From contig NZ_NSGF01000010.1 in the NCBI RefSeq assembly GCF_002294995.1, positions 62,001 through 126,000 of the forward strand: a stretch of DNA of 64,000 nucleotides. The letters are read 5' to 3'. Below, one piece after another: positions 47,685 to 56,578 of the stretch. Position numbers and translations under genes: made by a program. Position 1 is the first letter of the stretch. Every line of letters starts with the position of its first letter. The notes beneath the pieces were generated by a model. The model worked only from the letters and a program-made list of their open reading frames with translations, had not been told where the DNA came from and did no database searches. Source of the stretch: Mesorhizobium sp. WSM3860. Lineage in GTDB: Bacteria; Pseudomonadota; Alphaproteobacteria; Rhizobiales; Rhizobiaceae.

Positions 47685-47909
47685 ATGGCTGCCACCCCCA
47701 GCGTAGCGTTGGTCTGGTATCTTGTGATCGCCGGCCCGCAGGGCGGCATGGTGGTGCTGCCCAGCACTTTCGACACCCGCGAACAGTGCAGCAACGCGAT
47801 TGCCGAATATCAGAAGCAGCCGACGCCGCAGGGTTGGGCCGTGCAGTGCGTGCCGAGCGCCTCGCCCTTCACCGACGAGGGGGATGCGGAAGAGCCATCG
47901 GCACAGTAG
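47685..47909 (+). CDS. small conserved-looking hypothetical protein
   Basis: A 74-aa protein starting MAATPSVALVWYLVIAGPQG, with two Cys (REQCSNAIAEY; WAVQCVPSA). AAGAGG precedes the ATG. I do not recognise the family. The C-terminal part is acidic. Its 3' end meets a palindromic repeat at 47918. Confidence 0.6.
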   Translation: MAATPSVALVWYLVIAGPQGGMVVLPSTFDTREQCSNAIAEYQKQPTPQGWAVQCVPSASPFTDEGDAEEPSAQ

Positions 47910-47917
47910 CGCTAGCC

Positions 47918-47965
47918 GATCTCCCCCTTGAAGGGAAATGGCCGCGAAGCGGCCATAGCGGGGCC
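47918..47965. repeat. palindromic-element arm next to the OsmC remnant
   Basis: GATCTCCCCCTTGAAGGG and the GGCCGCGAAGCGGCC hairpin match the arm at 56428-56474. A partner-like piece with GGCGGGACAGCG lies at 48148-48180 and again at 61098. Between them lies the OsmC remnant. Confidence 0.65.
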
Positions 47966-48079
47966 CTGCCCGGCTCCACCTTGCAGGCGATCGGCTGACC
48001 GTCGAGGCTGCCGCGCACCCTGAGTGTGATCAGAGCCTTGGCGGCGTCTTCGCGGTAAGCCTCCTTCAGCGGTGCCTGC
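47962..48079 (-). pseudogene. truncated OsmC-family gene remnant
   Basis: From an ATG at 48079 the minus strand reads MQAPLKEAYREDAAKALITL followed by RVRGSLDGQPIACKVEPGRA, which fits the first 40 residues of rhizobial OsmC-like peroxide-reduction proteins. Similarity stops exactly where the palindromic arm begins, and the frame then runs through repeat sequence to a stop near 47869. The catalytic Cys region is gone. It is a remnant, probably cut by repeat insertion or deletion. Family assignment is from recalled sequence pattern. The rest of the 377-nt gap (48080-48286) holds only repeat-like sequence. Confidence 0.5.
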
Positions 48080-48286
48080 ATAGCCTTGATGCAGTCGCGT
48101 CCATTTGCATCCCTTCCGGTCGTTTTCGGTGCCTGGATAGCACTGAGATGCTGGCGGGACAGCGCTCCTCTGCCCGGCATCGGCCGCCACCGTCGGCGAT
48201 TTCCAAACTCGAAAACGAGATACCCTGTCGGATGGAGCGAAACTCGAACGTCCTTGGGCCGTTGCCAGACAGGAAGGAGATCCAGC

Positions 48287-48763
48287 ATGGCCAAGGTGAC
48301 CTCGCATCTGTGGTTCGAAAAAGACGCGCGGCAAGCGGTGGAATTCTATGTCGCCACCATTCCCAATTCCGCGATCGGCCGCACGACCGATGTGGCGGCG
48401 GACAATCCGAGCGGCCCCGCCGGCAGCGTCAAGATCATCGAATTCGTGCTCGACGATCAGAATTTCATCGCGCTCGAAGCCGGTCCGCTCGATCCGTTCA
48501 ACCATTCCTTCTCGATCCTCGTCGAGCTCGATAACCAGGCCGAGATCGACCGCATCTGGAACGCCTTTCTCGACAATGGCGGCAAGCCCGAGCAATGCGG
48601 CTGGCTGAAGGACCGCTGGGGCCTGTCGTGGCAGATCGTACCAAAAATCCTCGGCGACATGGCCGCGCATCCCGACCGCGAGCGCGCCAAACGCGCCACC
48701 GAGGCGATGCTGGGTATGGTCAAGATCGATGTCGCGGCGCTGGAGAGGGCGTTTGGGGGGTGA
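48287..48763 (+). CDS. VOC family (PhnB-like) protein
   Basis: A 158-aa glyoxalase-fold protein of the PhnB/3-demethylubiquinone-methyltransferase-like type. MAKVTSHLWFEKDARQAVEF, FNHSFSILVE and GWLKDRWGLSWQIVP are family motifs. The ATG at 48287 has AAGGAGA upstream. Activity unknown. Confidence 0.82.
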   Translation: MAKVTSHLWFEKDARQAVEFYVATIPNSAIGRTTDVAADNPSGPAGSVKIIEFVLDDQNFIALEAGPLDPFNHSFSILVELDNQAEIDRIWNAFLDNGGKPEQCGWLKDRWGLSWQIVPKILGDMAAHPDRERAKRATEAMLGMVKIDVAALERAFGG

Positions 48764-48883
48764 AGCTGCCAATCTCCCCCCTTGCGGGGGAGATCGCAGT
48801 TCCAAACACAGCGCCAAGCCTATCCCCTTTGACTTCGCCCCTTCCAGCCATACCTTTGCGGCAGTCATTCCCGCGGAGGTCGC

Positions 48884-50386
48884 ATGCGGTCCAAGTTGAA
48901 GCTCCTACCCCTCATCCTCCTGGCGCTCACAGCCTTTGCGCAGCCAGCCGGCGCCGAAACACCTGAACGGCCGGCGCCGGCCGGCGGCGTGCTGTCGCTT
49001 TTGCCGCCGCCGCAGGTCACCGAGCATTCGCTCACGCTTGGCGGGCGCAAGCTCGACTACCAAGCCAAGGCCGGCACGCTGTCGCTGCTTTCCGGCAAGG
49101 GCGAGGTCACGGCCGAAATCTTCTACGTCGCCTACACGCAGCAGTCGCCCGCCCCGGCGAAGGAGCGGCCGATCACCTTCGTCTTCAACGGCGGGCCGGG
49201 CGCGGCTTCCGCCTACCTGCATCTCGGCGCGATCGGCCCGCGCATCGTCGCGACCGCTGCCGACGGCCAATTCCTGCCGCCGCCGCAAAGGCTCATCGAC
49301 AATCCGGATAGCTGGCTCGACATGACCGATCTCGTATTCGTCGATCCGGTCGGCACCGGCTACAGCCGCGAAGCACCGGGCGAGGACACCAAAGCGTTCT
49401 GGGGCGTCGACCAGGACGCCAGCTCGGTCGGCGCCTTCATCCGGCTCTATCTGGCGCAGAACGGCCGCACCGCTTCACCGCTCTTCCTCGCCGGCGAAAG
49501 CTATGGCGGCTTTCGAGCCGCGCTGCTGGCCAGGACGCTGCAGGAGGATGTCGGCTTGAGTCCCTCCGGTATCGTGCTGATCTCGCCGGCGCTGGAGTTC
49601 ATGCTGGTGCGGCCGGACCAATTCGATCAATTGCACTGGGCGCTCGAACTGCCTTCGCTGGCGGCGGTGCGGCTTGGCGCCGACGGCGTCAGCGGCGAGG
49701 CGCTGCGCGACAGGCTGGCCGAGGTCGAGCACTATGCGCTTGGCGACTACCTGACAGCTCTCGCCAGCGGACTGGAGCAAGGCGGAAAGCTTGCCAGCGG
49801 GCGCGTGGCGGAAATCACCGGCCTGCCGCTCGAGCTCGTCGAACGCAATTTCGCCCGTATCCCGACCGGCCTATTCGCCCGCGAGTTCCAGCGCGCCAAG
49901 GGAAAGGTGCTCAGCCCTTACGATGCCATGATCAGCACCGCCGATATCTCGCCCGGGAGCGCCCGCATCGAAGGCCCTGACCCGGTGCTCGATCGCAGCG
50001 TGCCGGTGCTGACCTCGGCCTTCGTCGCTTACGCCCGCAACGAACTGAATTATCGCACGGATGTCAGCTACCGGCTGCTCAACGGCGAGATCAGTCACAA
50101 TTGGGACTACGGCACCTCGCGGCAAGGCTATGCCGGGGCGATGAACGACCTGCAGCGGGCGCGTTCGCTCAACCCCTCGCTCGGTGTCGTCATAGTCAAC
50201 GGCTATACTGATCTCGTCACGCCCTACCTCGCCTCGCGCTATCTGGTGAACCAGCTTCCCTCGCTCGCCGACGCCAAACCGGTCCGGCTCGATGTCGTGG
50301 AGGGCGGCCACATGATGTATCTCAGGCCGGACGGAAGGCGCGCGCTGAAGGAGGCAGCTTCGCAGCTCTACCAGGCGACGCAGTAA
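48884..50386 (+). CDS. S10 family serine carboxypeptidase-like protein
   Basis: A 500-aa exported peptidase. The signal MRSKLKLLPLILLALTAFAQ ends AGA-E. The alpha/beta-hydrolase core has FNGGPGAASAY (oxyanion), nucleophile Ser in GESYGG near residue 206, and the His in EGGHMMYLRP near 479. S10 enzymes remove C-terminal residues in acidic compartments; a periplasmic role is inferred. GGAGG precedes the ATG. Confidence 0.85.
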   Translation: MRSKLKLLPLILLALTAFAQPAGAETPERPAPAGGVLSLLPPPQVTEHSLTLGGRKLDYQAKAGTLSLLSGKGEVTAEIFYVAYTQQSPAPAKERPITFVFNGGPGAASAYLHLGAIGPRIVATAADGQFLPPPQRLIDNPDSWLDMTDLVFVDPVGTGYSREAPGEDTKAFWGVDQDASSVGAFIRLYLAQNGRTASPLFLAGESYGGFRAALLARTLQEDVGLSPSGIVLISPALEFMLVRPDQFDQLHWALELPSLAAVRLGADGVSGEALRDRLAEVEHYALGDYLTALASGLEQGGKLASGRVAEITGLPLELVERNFARIPTGLFAREFQRAKGKVLSPYDAMISTADISPGSARIEGPDPVLDRSVPVLTSAFVAYARNELNYRTDVSYRLLNGEISHNWDYGTSRQGYAGAMNDLQRARSLNPSLGVVIVNGYTDLVTPYLASRYLVNQLPSLADAKPVRLDVVEGGHMMYLRPDGRRALKEAASQLYQATQ

Positions 50387-50524
50387 GCGCTTCTCGATCG
50401 TCCACGAGGGCTCTGCCCCAACGCAAGCGCCGCGGTGGAACAGCGCGGTACAAGCTTTCGACCGTATAGCTGGCACAGTGGATCCGATGGGCGGAGCGCC
50501 TCCACACGGCAAAACCAATCCCGC

Positions 50525-51421
50525 ATGGCCGACGTCGTCATCCTAGAAAGTCGCGAAAGGGTGCTGGCCGGCATCCTGTTCACCGCGGCCGCCTATTTCC
50601 TGTTTTCCGCCCAGGATGCCTCGATCAAGCTGTTGGTCGCCGGCATGACGGTGTGGCAGATCATGTTCTTCCGCTCGGTCACCGTCCTTGCCGCCTGCGG
50701 CGCGATCGGCGGACGGAAGCTTTTCGCCGACACCGCAAGCTCGCCCATCGTGCGGCCGATGCTGGTGCGCAGCGCGTTCACGCTCGCGGCCTGGCTCTGC
50801 TACTACAACGCCGCACGCTCGCTGCAGCTCGCGGAGCTCACCACCATCTACTACGCCGCGCCGATCATCGTCACCGTGCTGTCGGTGGTGATGCTGGGCG
50901 AGACCGTGCCGCTCTTGCGCTGGGCGGCGGTGTTTGTCGGATTCGTTGGCGTCTTCATCGCCTGCGATCCGACGCGTCTCGGCTTATCCGTGCCGGTGCT
51001 GCTTGTGCTGGCGGCAGCGCTTTTGTGGGGCATCGCCGTGGTGCTCTTGCGCAAGACCGCGATGCAGGAGCGCACGACGATCCAGCTGGTGCTCAACAAC
51101 TTCTACTTTCTGCTTTTTTCGGCGGTGCCGGCGTTGATCTGGTGGCGCATGCCGGACGCGCCGCAGCTCATGCTTCTCATGAGCGTCGGCGCGCTCGGCG
51201 GCGTGGCGCAATACATGCTGTTCGAGGGCATGAAACGGGCGCCGGTGTCCATCGTGGCGCCATTCGAATACACCTCGCTGATCTGGGCGTTTGCGCTGGG
51301 CTTCGCCATCTGGGGCGACGTGCCGAGAACCGAAGTCTTCATGGGCGCGGCGCTGATCATCGGCGCCGGCCTGCTGATCGTCGGCAACGAGCATTTCCGC
51401 AAACGGGTCCAGGACTCATGA
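50525..51421 (+). CDS. EamA/DMT-family transporter
   Basis: A 298-aa protein with ten hydrophobic helices in two EamA repeats. It begins MADVVILESRERVLAGILF. DMT proteins export metabolites or amino acids. Substrate unknown. No strong ribosome-binding site is visible before 50525. It is followed 37 nt on by a second DMT gene. Confidence 0.85.
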   Translation: MADVVILESRERVLAGILFTAAAYFLFSAQDASIKLLVAGMTVWQIMFFRSVTVLAACGAIGGRKLFADTASSPIVRPMLVRSAFTLAAWLCYYNAARSLQLAELTTIYYAAPIIVTVLSVVMLGETVPLLRWAAVFVGFVGVFIACDPTRLGLSVPVLLVLAAALLWGIAVVLLRKTAMQERTTIQLVLNNFYFLLFSAVPALIWWRMPDAPQLMLLMSVGALGGVAQYMLFEGMKRAPVSIVAPFEYTSLIWAFALGFAIWGDVPRTEVFMGAALIIGAGLLIVGNEHFRKRVQDS

Positions 51422-51458
51422 CAGAAGGCTGTCAGCAGGAACGACATAGTCTGGTGCC

Positions 51459-52376
51459 ATGACGGATACGATCGACATGCCTGAAAAGCTTGCCAGGGGC
51501 ACCGCCGACGCCACGTCCGAGCGCATGCTGGGCGTCGTGCTGGTCTCGGCCTCGGCTGTCGCCTTCGCGCTCACCGGCGTGCTGACCAAGTCGATTCATG
51601 CCGATCCACTGACCATTACCTGCTGGCGAGGCTTCTTCGGCTCGATCCTGATTGCTCTCTACGTGCTGTGGCGCCGCCGGCGCTCGGGCGGACCCCAGAG
51701 CCTCAGGCTCGGCTGGCGCGGCTGGCTGCTGGCCGTCGAGGGGGCCGCCGCCAGCATCGCCTTCATCTCGGCGTTCAAATACACCTATGTTGCCAATGTC
51801 GCGGTGATCTATGCCACCTCACCCTTCATTGCCGCACTGTTTGCCTTGCTGCTGGTGCAGGAAAAATTCCGGCTGCAGACGATGCTGGCGGCGGCCGTGT
51901 CGCTTTGCGGCGTCGCCATCATGGTGGGCGGCGGCCTTGGCAGCGGCCACCTGTTCGGCGACGGGCTGGCGCTTTTGATGACCACCGGCAGTGCGCTCTA
52001 CATGATCATGGTGCGCGCCTTCCGCGATTCGCCCGTCGTCTGGGCCGGCGCGGTGTCCGCCTTCCTGCTCTTCGTGCTCGGCTGGTTCGTCACCGATCCG
52101 CTGGCCGTTTCGACCCGCGACGTGGCGTTGCTTGCCACCTTCGGCTGCTCCTTCGCGCTGGCCTCGATCCTCTGGACCGAAGGTTCACGGCTTATCCCCG
52201 CCGCCGAATCCGGCCTGCTCGGCTCGGCCGAAGTGCCGTTCGCTATCCTTTTCGCCTTGCTGTTTCTCGGCGAATTCCCACCGATGGCCAGCATCGTCGG
52301 CGGCGCGACCGTGCTTTGCGCGGTTTTCGCGCATGCCGGACGTGACTGGTTGAGGGCCAAATCGGCGCGTTCGTAA
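51459..52376 (+). CDS. EamA/DMT-family transporter
   Basis: A 305-aa protein with about ten helices and two EamA repeats, starting after a ~25-residue polar N-terminus. It is a diverged tandem relative of the gene at 50525. Substrate unknown. Its transcript probably ends at the hairpin at 52478. Confidence 0.85.
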   Translation: MTDTIDMPEKLARGTADATSERMLGVVLVSASAVAFALTGVLTKSIHADPLTITCWRGFFGSILIALYVLWRRRRSGGPQSLRLGWRGWLLAVEGAAASIAFISAFKYTYVANVAVIYATSPFIAALFALLLVQEKFRLQTMLAAAVSLCGVAIMVGGGLGSGHLFGDGLALLMTTGSALYMIMVRAFRDSPVVWAGAVSAFLLFVLGWFVTDPLAVSTRDVALLATFGCSFALASILWTEGSRLIPAAESGLLGSAEVPFAILFALLFLGEFPPMASIVGGATVLCAVFAHAGRDWLRAKSARS

Positions 52377-52409
52377 ATTTTTTTCGCGGGTCACGGAACC
52401 ATCATTGGA

Positions 52410-52510
52410 CTCAGGCATTGTTAGATCGACGGGTCACCCCCCAAGTCCCCCCAAACCCCTCGACCCGTCCGACTAGAAGCCGACCCGCAAAAAGGTCGGC
52501 TTTTTCTTTG
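52410..52510 (+). ncRNA. candidate small RNA with C-rich loop and terminator
   Basis: Between the DMT gene and the LysR gene, GACGGGTC at 52428-52435 pairs with GACCCGTC at 52462-52469 around a 26-nt loop made almost only of C and A (CCCCCC, CCCCCC, CCCC runs). An intrinsic terminator follows (AGCCGACC at 52478-52485, GGTCGGCT at 52494-52501, then T5). Exposed C-runs resemble anti-Shine-Dalgarno loops of rhizobial sRNAs. No clear promoter was found, so it may instead be a 3' UTR of the DMT gene. Confidence 0.4.
52478..52505 (+). terminator. Rho-independent terminator
   Basis: An 8-bp stem AGCCGACC/GGTCGGCT with an A-rich loop, followed by TTTTTC. It ends the DMT transcript or the candidate sRNA. 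Confidence 0.9.
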
Positions 52511-52525
52511 GGCGCTCCTGGCCGT

Positions 52526-53380
52526 TCAAGGCGGCAGCGCCAGGCCGTTGCCCAGAAGCTCCGCCAGATCCCGCGCCGGACGAGCCGCCTCGCGGCCGAG
52601 CCGGATGGCGAAGCCGGCCATGGGCAGCGGCGGGAGGTCGAGATCGGGGGACGCCTCTACGATGCCGGAATGGGCAAGACGCCGGGTGCGCGGAGTCAGC
52701 GCGATGCCGGCGTTGACCGCGCTGCGCAGGCCGGCAAGGCTGGCGCTGCCGGCAGCGATGCGGTAGCGGTGGCCGACGGCGTCAAGCGCATTGAGCGCAG
52801 CCTCCCGGAAGCCGCAATAGGGGTCGAGCAGCGCCAGCGGCACCACCTCTTGCCGCGTCGCCAGCCCTTTTTCGGAGCAGAGCCACAGCATCGGCTCGCC
52901 GATCAGGAACGCTTCATCCGGGGATGGCGCATGGCGCATGGTGATCGCGAGGTCGAGCTGGCCCGCCTGCAAGGCTGACCCGAGCTCCAGGGAGCGGCCG
53001 ACGCGCAGCTCGATCCTGACGCGGGGATGGCTGGCGGCGAAGGCGCGCAACAGCTCCGGTAGACCATGGTCCGCAAAGTCCTGCGTCGTGCCGATGGCAA
53101 TGCGGCCGCCAACGCGCGCGCCTTTCAGCGCCAGCCAGGCCTCGGTGTGGACGGCAAGGATGCGCCTGGCGTGGCCGACAAGGTCCTCGCCGGCAGGCGT
53201 CAGGCCGCGCCCCCGGCCCTGGGGCGCGAGCAGCGGCTCCCCGACAATCTCCTCCAGCCGCTGCATCTGCGCCGTGACTGCGGACGGCGAGCGGCCGACA
53301 GCAGACGCCGCCCTGGCCAGGGAGCCGCCATCGACGAAGGCGATGAAGGTTTTGAGCAGGTCGGGAGCGAGAGTTTCCAT
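52526..53380 (-). CDS. LysR-family transcriptional regulator
   Basis: A 284-aa LTTR. N-terminal winged helix LLKTFIAFVDGGSLARAASA and VGRSPSAVTAQMQRLEEIVG (residues ~9-48), then a periplasmic-binding-like effector domain. It is divergent from the tautomerase gene, and its start codon lies inside a palindrome (53379-53401), so autoregulation and control of the neighbour are likely. Confidence 0.9.
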   Translation of the reverse strand: METLAPDLLKTFIAFVDGGSLARAASAVGRSPSAVTAQMQRLEEIVGEPLLAPQGRGRGLTPAGEDLVGHARRILAVHTEAWLALKGARVGGRIAIGTTQDFADHGLPELLRAFAASHPRVRIELRVGRSLELGSALQAGQLDLAITMRHAPSPDEAFLIGEPMLWLCSEKGLATRQEVVPLALLDPYCGFREAALNALDAVGHRYRIAAGSASLAGLRSAVNAGIALTPRTRRLAHSGIVEASPDLDLPPLPMAGFAIRLGREAARPARDLAELLGNGLALPP

Positions 53381-53401
53381 ACTTCGAAAATATCGAAGTA
53401 T
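53379..53401. promoter_or_regulatory. palindromic operator between LysR gene and tautomerase gene
   Basis: A perfect 9-bp inverted repeat ATACTTCGA (53379-53387) and TCGAAGTAT (53393-53401) with a 5-bp AAATA centre. It has the T-N11-A character of LysR sites and overlaps the LysR start codon. Confidence 0.75.
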
Positions 53402-53492
53402 TTGTCAAAAACAATACGATTTTTTTGATCCATGGACGATGGCATGGTCCCTTTATCGGCGGCGCCAAGCCGTCAGAAGCAAGGAGAGAAAA

Positions 53493-53900
53493 ATGCCGAT
53501 CATCAATGTCAGCCTCACCGGCGAGCCGGACGCAAAACGTTCCGCGGCGATCGCGAAGGAGATCACCGAGATTACAGCCACGCATCTGCGCAAGGACCCG
53601 ACGATCACCGCGGTCGCGGTCAGCTACGTCGATCCGCAGCACTGGTTCGCCGGCGGCAAGTCGCTGGCCGAGCATGGCACGAGCACCTTTTGGCTCGACA
53701 TCAAGGTGGTGGACGGCACCAACACCAAGCTCGAGCTCGAAGCCTATCTCAAGGCGATCTTCGACGCCTTCGGCCGCCTGCTCGGCGGCGTGCATGTGGA
53801 AAGCTACGCGCTGGTGCATGAGGTTCCGGCCGCGGCATACGGCTTTGGCGGCAAGAGCCAAGAGTTTCGGTTCATCAGCGGGAGACTGAACGCGGCGTAG
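53493..53900 (+). CDS. tautomerase family protein
   Basis: A 135-aa protein starting MPIINVSLTGEPDAKRSAAI, so Pro1 is available as the catalytic base of the 4-OT/tautomerase superfamily. It is about twice the 4-OT length, like Tautomerase_2 or MIF-size members. AAGGAGAG precedes the ATG. It is probably controlled by the divergent LysR protein. Confidence 0.83.
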   Translation: MPIINVSLTGEPDAKRSAAIAKEITEITATHLRKDPTITAVAVSYVDPQHWFAGGKSLAEHGTSTFWLDIKVVDGTNTKLELEAYLKAIFDAFGRLLGGVHVESYALVHEVPAAAYGFGGKSQEFRFISGRLNAA

Positions 53901-54205
53901 TCGGCTTGCCTTCCCTTGTCCCCTTGCGGGAGAAGGTGGATCGGCGCGCACGCCGAGACGGACGAGGGGTGCTGGAAGAAGCGCGGCTTCGAAGAATCGA
54001 TTGCTTTCAGGCACTTACATCTCCAGCGCAGCGATCCGTCCAACACCCTCATGCGTCCGAGCTTCGCCCGGCCACCTTCTCCCGCAGCAAGGGGAGAAGG
54101 GGCGCCCTCCCAGCCCCACATTGACCTTGCCCCCACTTCCGCTACCCTCTGCGCCGAAGCGGCCGCCCAAGAGCCGCACCGTGGAGGACACTGGGAGAGA
54201 GCGGC
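53901..54205. repeat. gap filled by a palindromic element
   Basis: The 305-nt gap has no gene. Arms at about 53915-53965 (CCTTGCGGGAGAAGGTGG, then GACGGACGAGGGGTG) and 54045-54110 (ACCCTCATGCGTCCGAG, then CCACCTTCTCCCGC) are inverted copies. The same type occurs at 58670. It is a second family of rhizobial intergenic palindrome. Confidence 0.75.
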
Positions 54206-56428
54206 ATGATCCTGACTTTGGCGCTGCTTGCCGGTCTTGTCTTTGCCTGGCTGCTGATCGGCCTAATAGAGAGGTTCCGGCTCGACCTGCGCTTTACCCA
54301 GGCGTTGCTCTACGTGCCGTTCAAGCTCGCCTACCGCATTGCCGACGATCGCATCCGCATTGCCCGCAATGCACGCACACCGGTCATTTATGTCGTTTCG
54401 CACCAATCGCGCATCGAGCCGGCGCTGATGCTGTCGCTCTTGCCGGACGACACGCTGCACATTCTGGACGAGGCCTCGGCCCGCTCGCCCTGGCTGGAGC
54501 CGTGGCGCGAGCTTGCCCGCACCATCGCCTTCAATGCCGAACATGTCTTCGTCAGCCGGCGGCTGGTGCGCGTGCTGAAGGGCAAGGGCCGGCTTGCGGT
54601 CTATCTGCCCGACGACGTCGAGCCGGACGTGAAGTCGTTCCGGCTGTTCCGCGCCATCACTCGCATCGCCATGCAGGCCGACGCCCGCATCGTGCCGATC
54701 TTCATCGCAGGGTCGCGCGACCTGCCGATGTCGCTGACGCCGGCCGAGAAGGCGCCGCGCCACTGGTTCCCACGCCTGTCGCTCAGCGTGCTTGAGCCGA
54801 TGACCATCGCCGAGCTGCTGGCGCGCAACCCGGACACGGCCTCCAACACCAACGCGCTGTTCGACCGGTTTGCCGAGGCCCGGCTCTACGGCAGCAATCT
54901 CGACCGCGGCCTGTTTCTGGCCATGCGCGACGCGGCGGATCGCGTCGGCGCCTCGCATCCGATCATCGAGGATGTGATCTCGGGCGCGCTCAGCTATCGT
55001 AAGATGTTCATCGGCGCGCGCGTGCTCGGCCGCCGCTTCGAGGCGGTGACGGCGCCGGGCGAAGCGGTCGGCCTGCTCCTGCCCAACGCCAATGGCGTGG
55101 TGCTCTCGTTTGTCGGGCTTATCTCGGCCGCCCGCGTCGCGGCGATGATCAACTACACCGCCGGCCCGGCGAGCGTCACCGCCGCGATCCGCACGGCGGT
55201 CATTCGCACGGTGGTCTCTTCTCGCGCGTTCATCGAGAAGGCCGCCATCGACGACATCGTCGCCGCCGTCGAGGCAGGCGGCGCTAAGATGCTGTGGCTG
55301 GAGGATGTGCGCGAGAGCGTGACCATGCTCGACAAGGTCGCGGCGGCGCTTTTCTGGCGTTTTCCGCTGCAGCGGCAGCAGGCGTCGAAACCAGCGGTGA
55401 TCCTGTTCACCTCGGGCTCGGAAGGAACGCCGAAGGCGGTGGTGCTGTCGCACCGCAGCCTGCTCGCCAACGCCATGCAGGCCGAGGCGCGCATCACGAT
55501 CTCGCCGGCCGACATCCTGCTCAACGTGCTGCCCGTCTTCCATTCCTTCGGGCTGACCGGCGGCACCATCCTGCCCCTGGTAACCGGCGTGAAGCTGTTC
55601 CTCTATCCATCGCCGCTGCACTACAAGATCATTCCGGAGATCGCGCGCAAGGTGAAGCCGACCGTCATGTTCGGCACCGATACCTTCCTCGCCAACTATG
55701 CCCGCACCGCCAAGGACGGCGACTTCTCCAGCCTGCGTTTCGTGGTGGCCGGCGCCGAAGCGGTAAAGCCCGAGACGAGGCGCACCTACCGCGACCGTTT
55801 CCAGGCATCGATCATCGAAGGTTTTGGGCTGACCGAGGCGGCGCCCGTCGTGGCGGTGAACACCGCCATCCACAACCGCGACGGCACCGTCGGCCGCCTG
55901 CTGCCGGCGATCCGCATGAAGCTCGAGCCGGTCGAGGGCATCGCCGATGCCGGCCGGCTCTGGCTCGACGGGCCGAACATGATGATGGGCTACATGACCG
56001 CCGACCGCCCCGGCGAGTTGCAGCCGCTCGAAGGCTGGCACGACACCGGCGACATCGTCTCGGTCGACCGCGACGGCTTCATCACCATCCGCGGGCGGGC
56101 AAAACGCTTCGCCAAGATCGCCGGCGAGATGGTGTCGCTGGGCGCGGTCGAGATGCTGGTGCAGTCGCTGTGGCCGGAACAGCGCCATGCCGCGGTGGCG
56201 GTGCCCGACAAAGGACGCGGCGAGCGCATCGTGCTGGTCACCACGGCCGACGATGCCAATGCCGAAGAGTTGCGCCAGTTCGGCAAGAAGGCGGGCGCGG
56301 CCGAGTTGATGGTGCCCAATGACATCATCAAGGTGGAAGAGATCCCGGTGCTGGGTTCCGGCAAGACGGATTACGTGTCGGCGCGGAAGCTGGCGATCGA
56401 TCGGCTGGGGCTGAGCGCGGCGGCGTAA
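54206..56428 (+). CDS. acyltransferase/AMP-ligase fusion (Aas-like)
   Basis: A 740-aa protein. Residues 1-30 include a membrane helix. Residues ~30-220 form a PlsC-like domain, but the HX4D motif reads SHQSRIEP (Glu for Asp) and the FPEG motif reads YLPDD. Residues ~230-735 form an acyl-adenylating ligase: AMP loop ILFTSGSEGTPKAVVLS, then GFGLTEAAPVVAVN, and DTGDIVSVDRDGF. The layout matches Aas, which reacylates lyso-PE through acyl-ACP. With pssA-psd next door, a phospholipid repair role fits. Confidence 0.8.
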   Translation: MILTLALLAGLVFAWLLIGLIERFRLDLRFTQALLYVPFKLAYRIADDRIRIARNARTPVIYVVSHQSRIEPALMLSLLPDDTLHILDEASARSPWLEPWRELARTIAFNAEHVFVSRRLVRVLKGKGRLAVYLPDDVEPDVKSFRLFRAITRIAMQADARIVPIFIAGSRDLPMSLTPAEKAPRHWFPRLSLSVLEPMTIAELLARNPDTASNTNALFDRFAEARLYGSNLDRGLFLAMRDAADRVGASHPIIEDVISGALSYRKMFIGARVLGRRFEAVTAPGEAVGLLLPNANGVVLSFVGLISAARVAAMINYTAGPASVTAAIRTAVIRTVVSSRAFIEKAAIDDIVAAVEAGGAKMLWLEDVRESVTMLDKVAAALFWRFPLQRQQASKPAVILFTSGSEGTPKAVVLSHRSLLANAMQAEARITISPADILLNVLPVFHSFGLTGGTILPLVTGVKLFLYPSPLHYKIIPEIARKVKPTVMFGTDTFLANYARTAKDGDFSSLRFVVAGAEAVKPETRRTYRDRFQASIIEGFGLTEAAPVVAVNTAIHNRDGTVGRLLPAIRMKLEPVEGIADAGRLWLDGPNMMMGYMTADRPGELQPLEGWHDTGDIVSVDRDGFITIRGRAKRFAKIAGEMVSLGAVEMLVQSLWPEQRHAAVAVPDKGRGERIVLVTTADDANAEELRQFGKKAGAAELMVPNDIIKVEEIPVLGSGKTDYVSARKLAIDRLGLSAAA

Positions 56429-56574
56429 TCTCCCCCTCGAGGGGAAGATGGCCGCGAAGCGGCAGAGGGGGTCGTCTCACATAGAGAGCCGGCGTGTTGA
56501 AGAGGTTGGCGCTTCATGCGCGGCGACCCCCTCTGTCGCCTTCGGCGACATCACCCCCGCAAGGGGGGAGATCA
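56428..56574. repeat. palindromic element between the Aas-like gene and pssA
   Basis: Left arm 56428-56474 and right arm 56522-56574 are imperfect inverted copies with ATCTCCCCC...GGGG and AGAGGGGGTCG/CGACCCCCTCT. It is the same type as the dnaB-radA element. The two flanking genes converge on it. Confidence 0.8.
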
Positions 56575-56578
56575 GCCG

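Noticed and set aside
52436-52461. G-quadruplex on the minus strand of the C-rich loop
   Set aside because: Only three G-runs are long enough, so a stable three-tetrad form is not supported.
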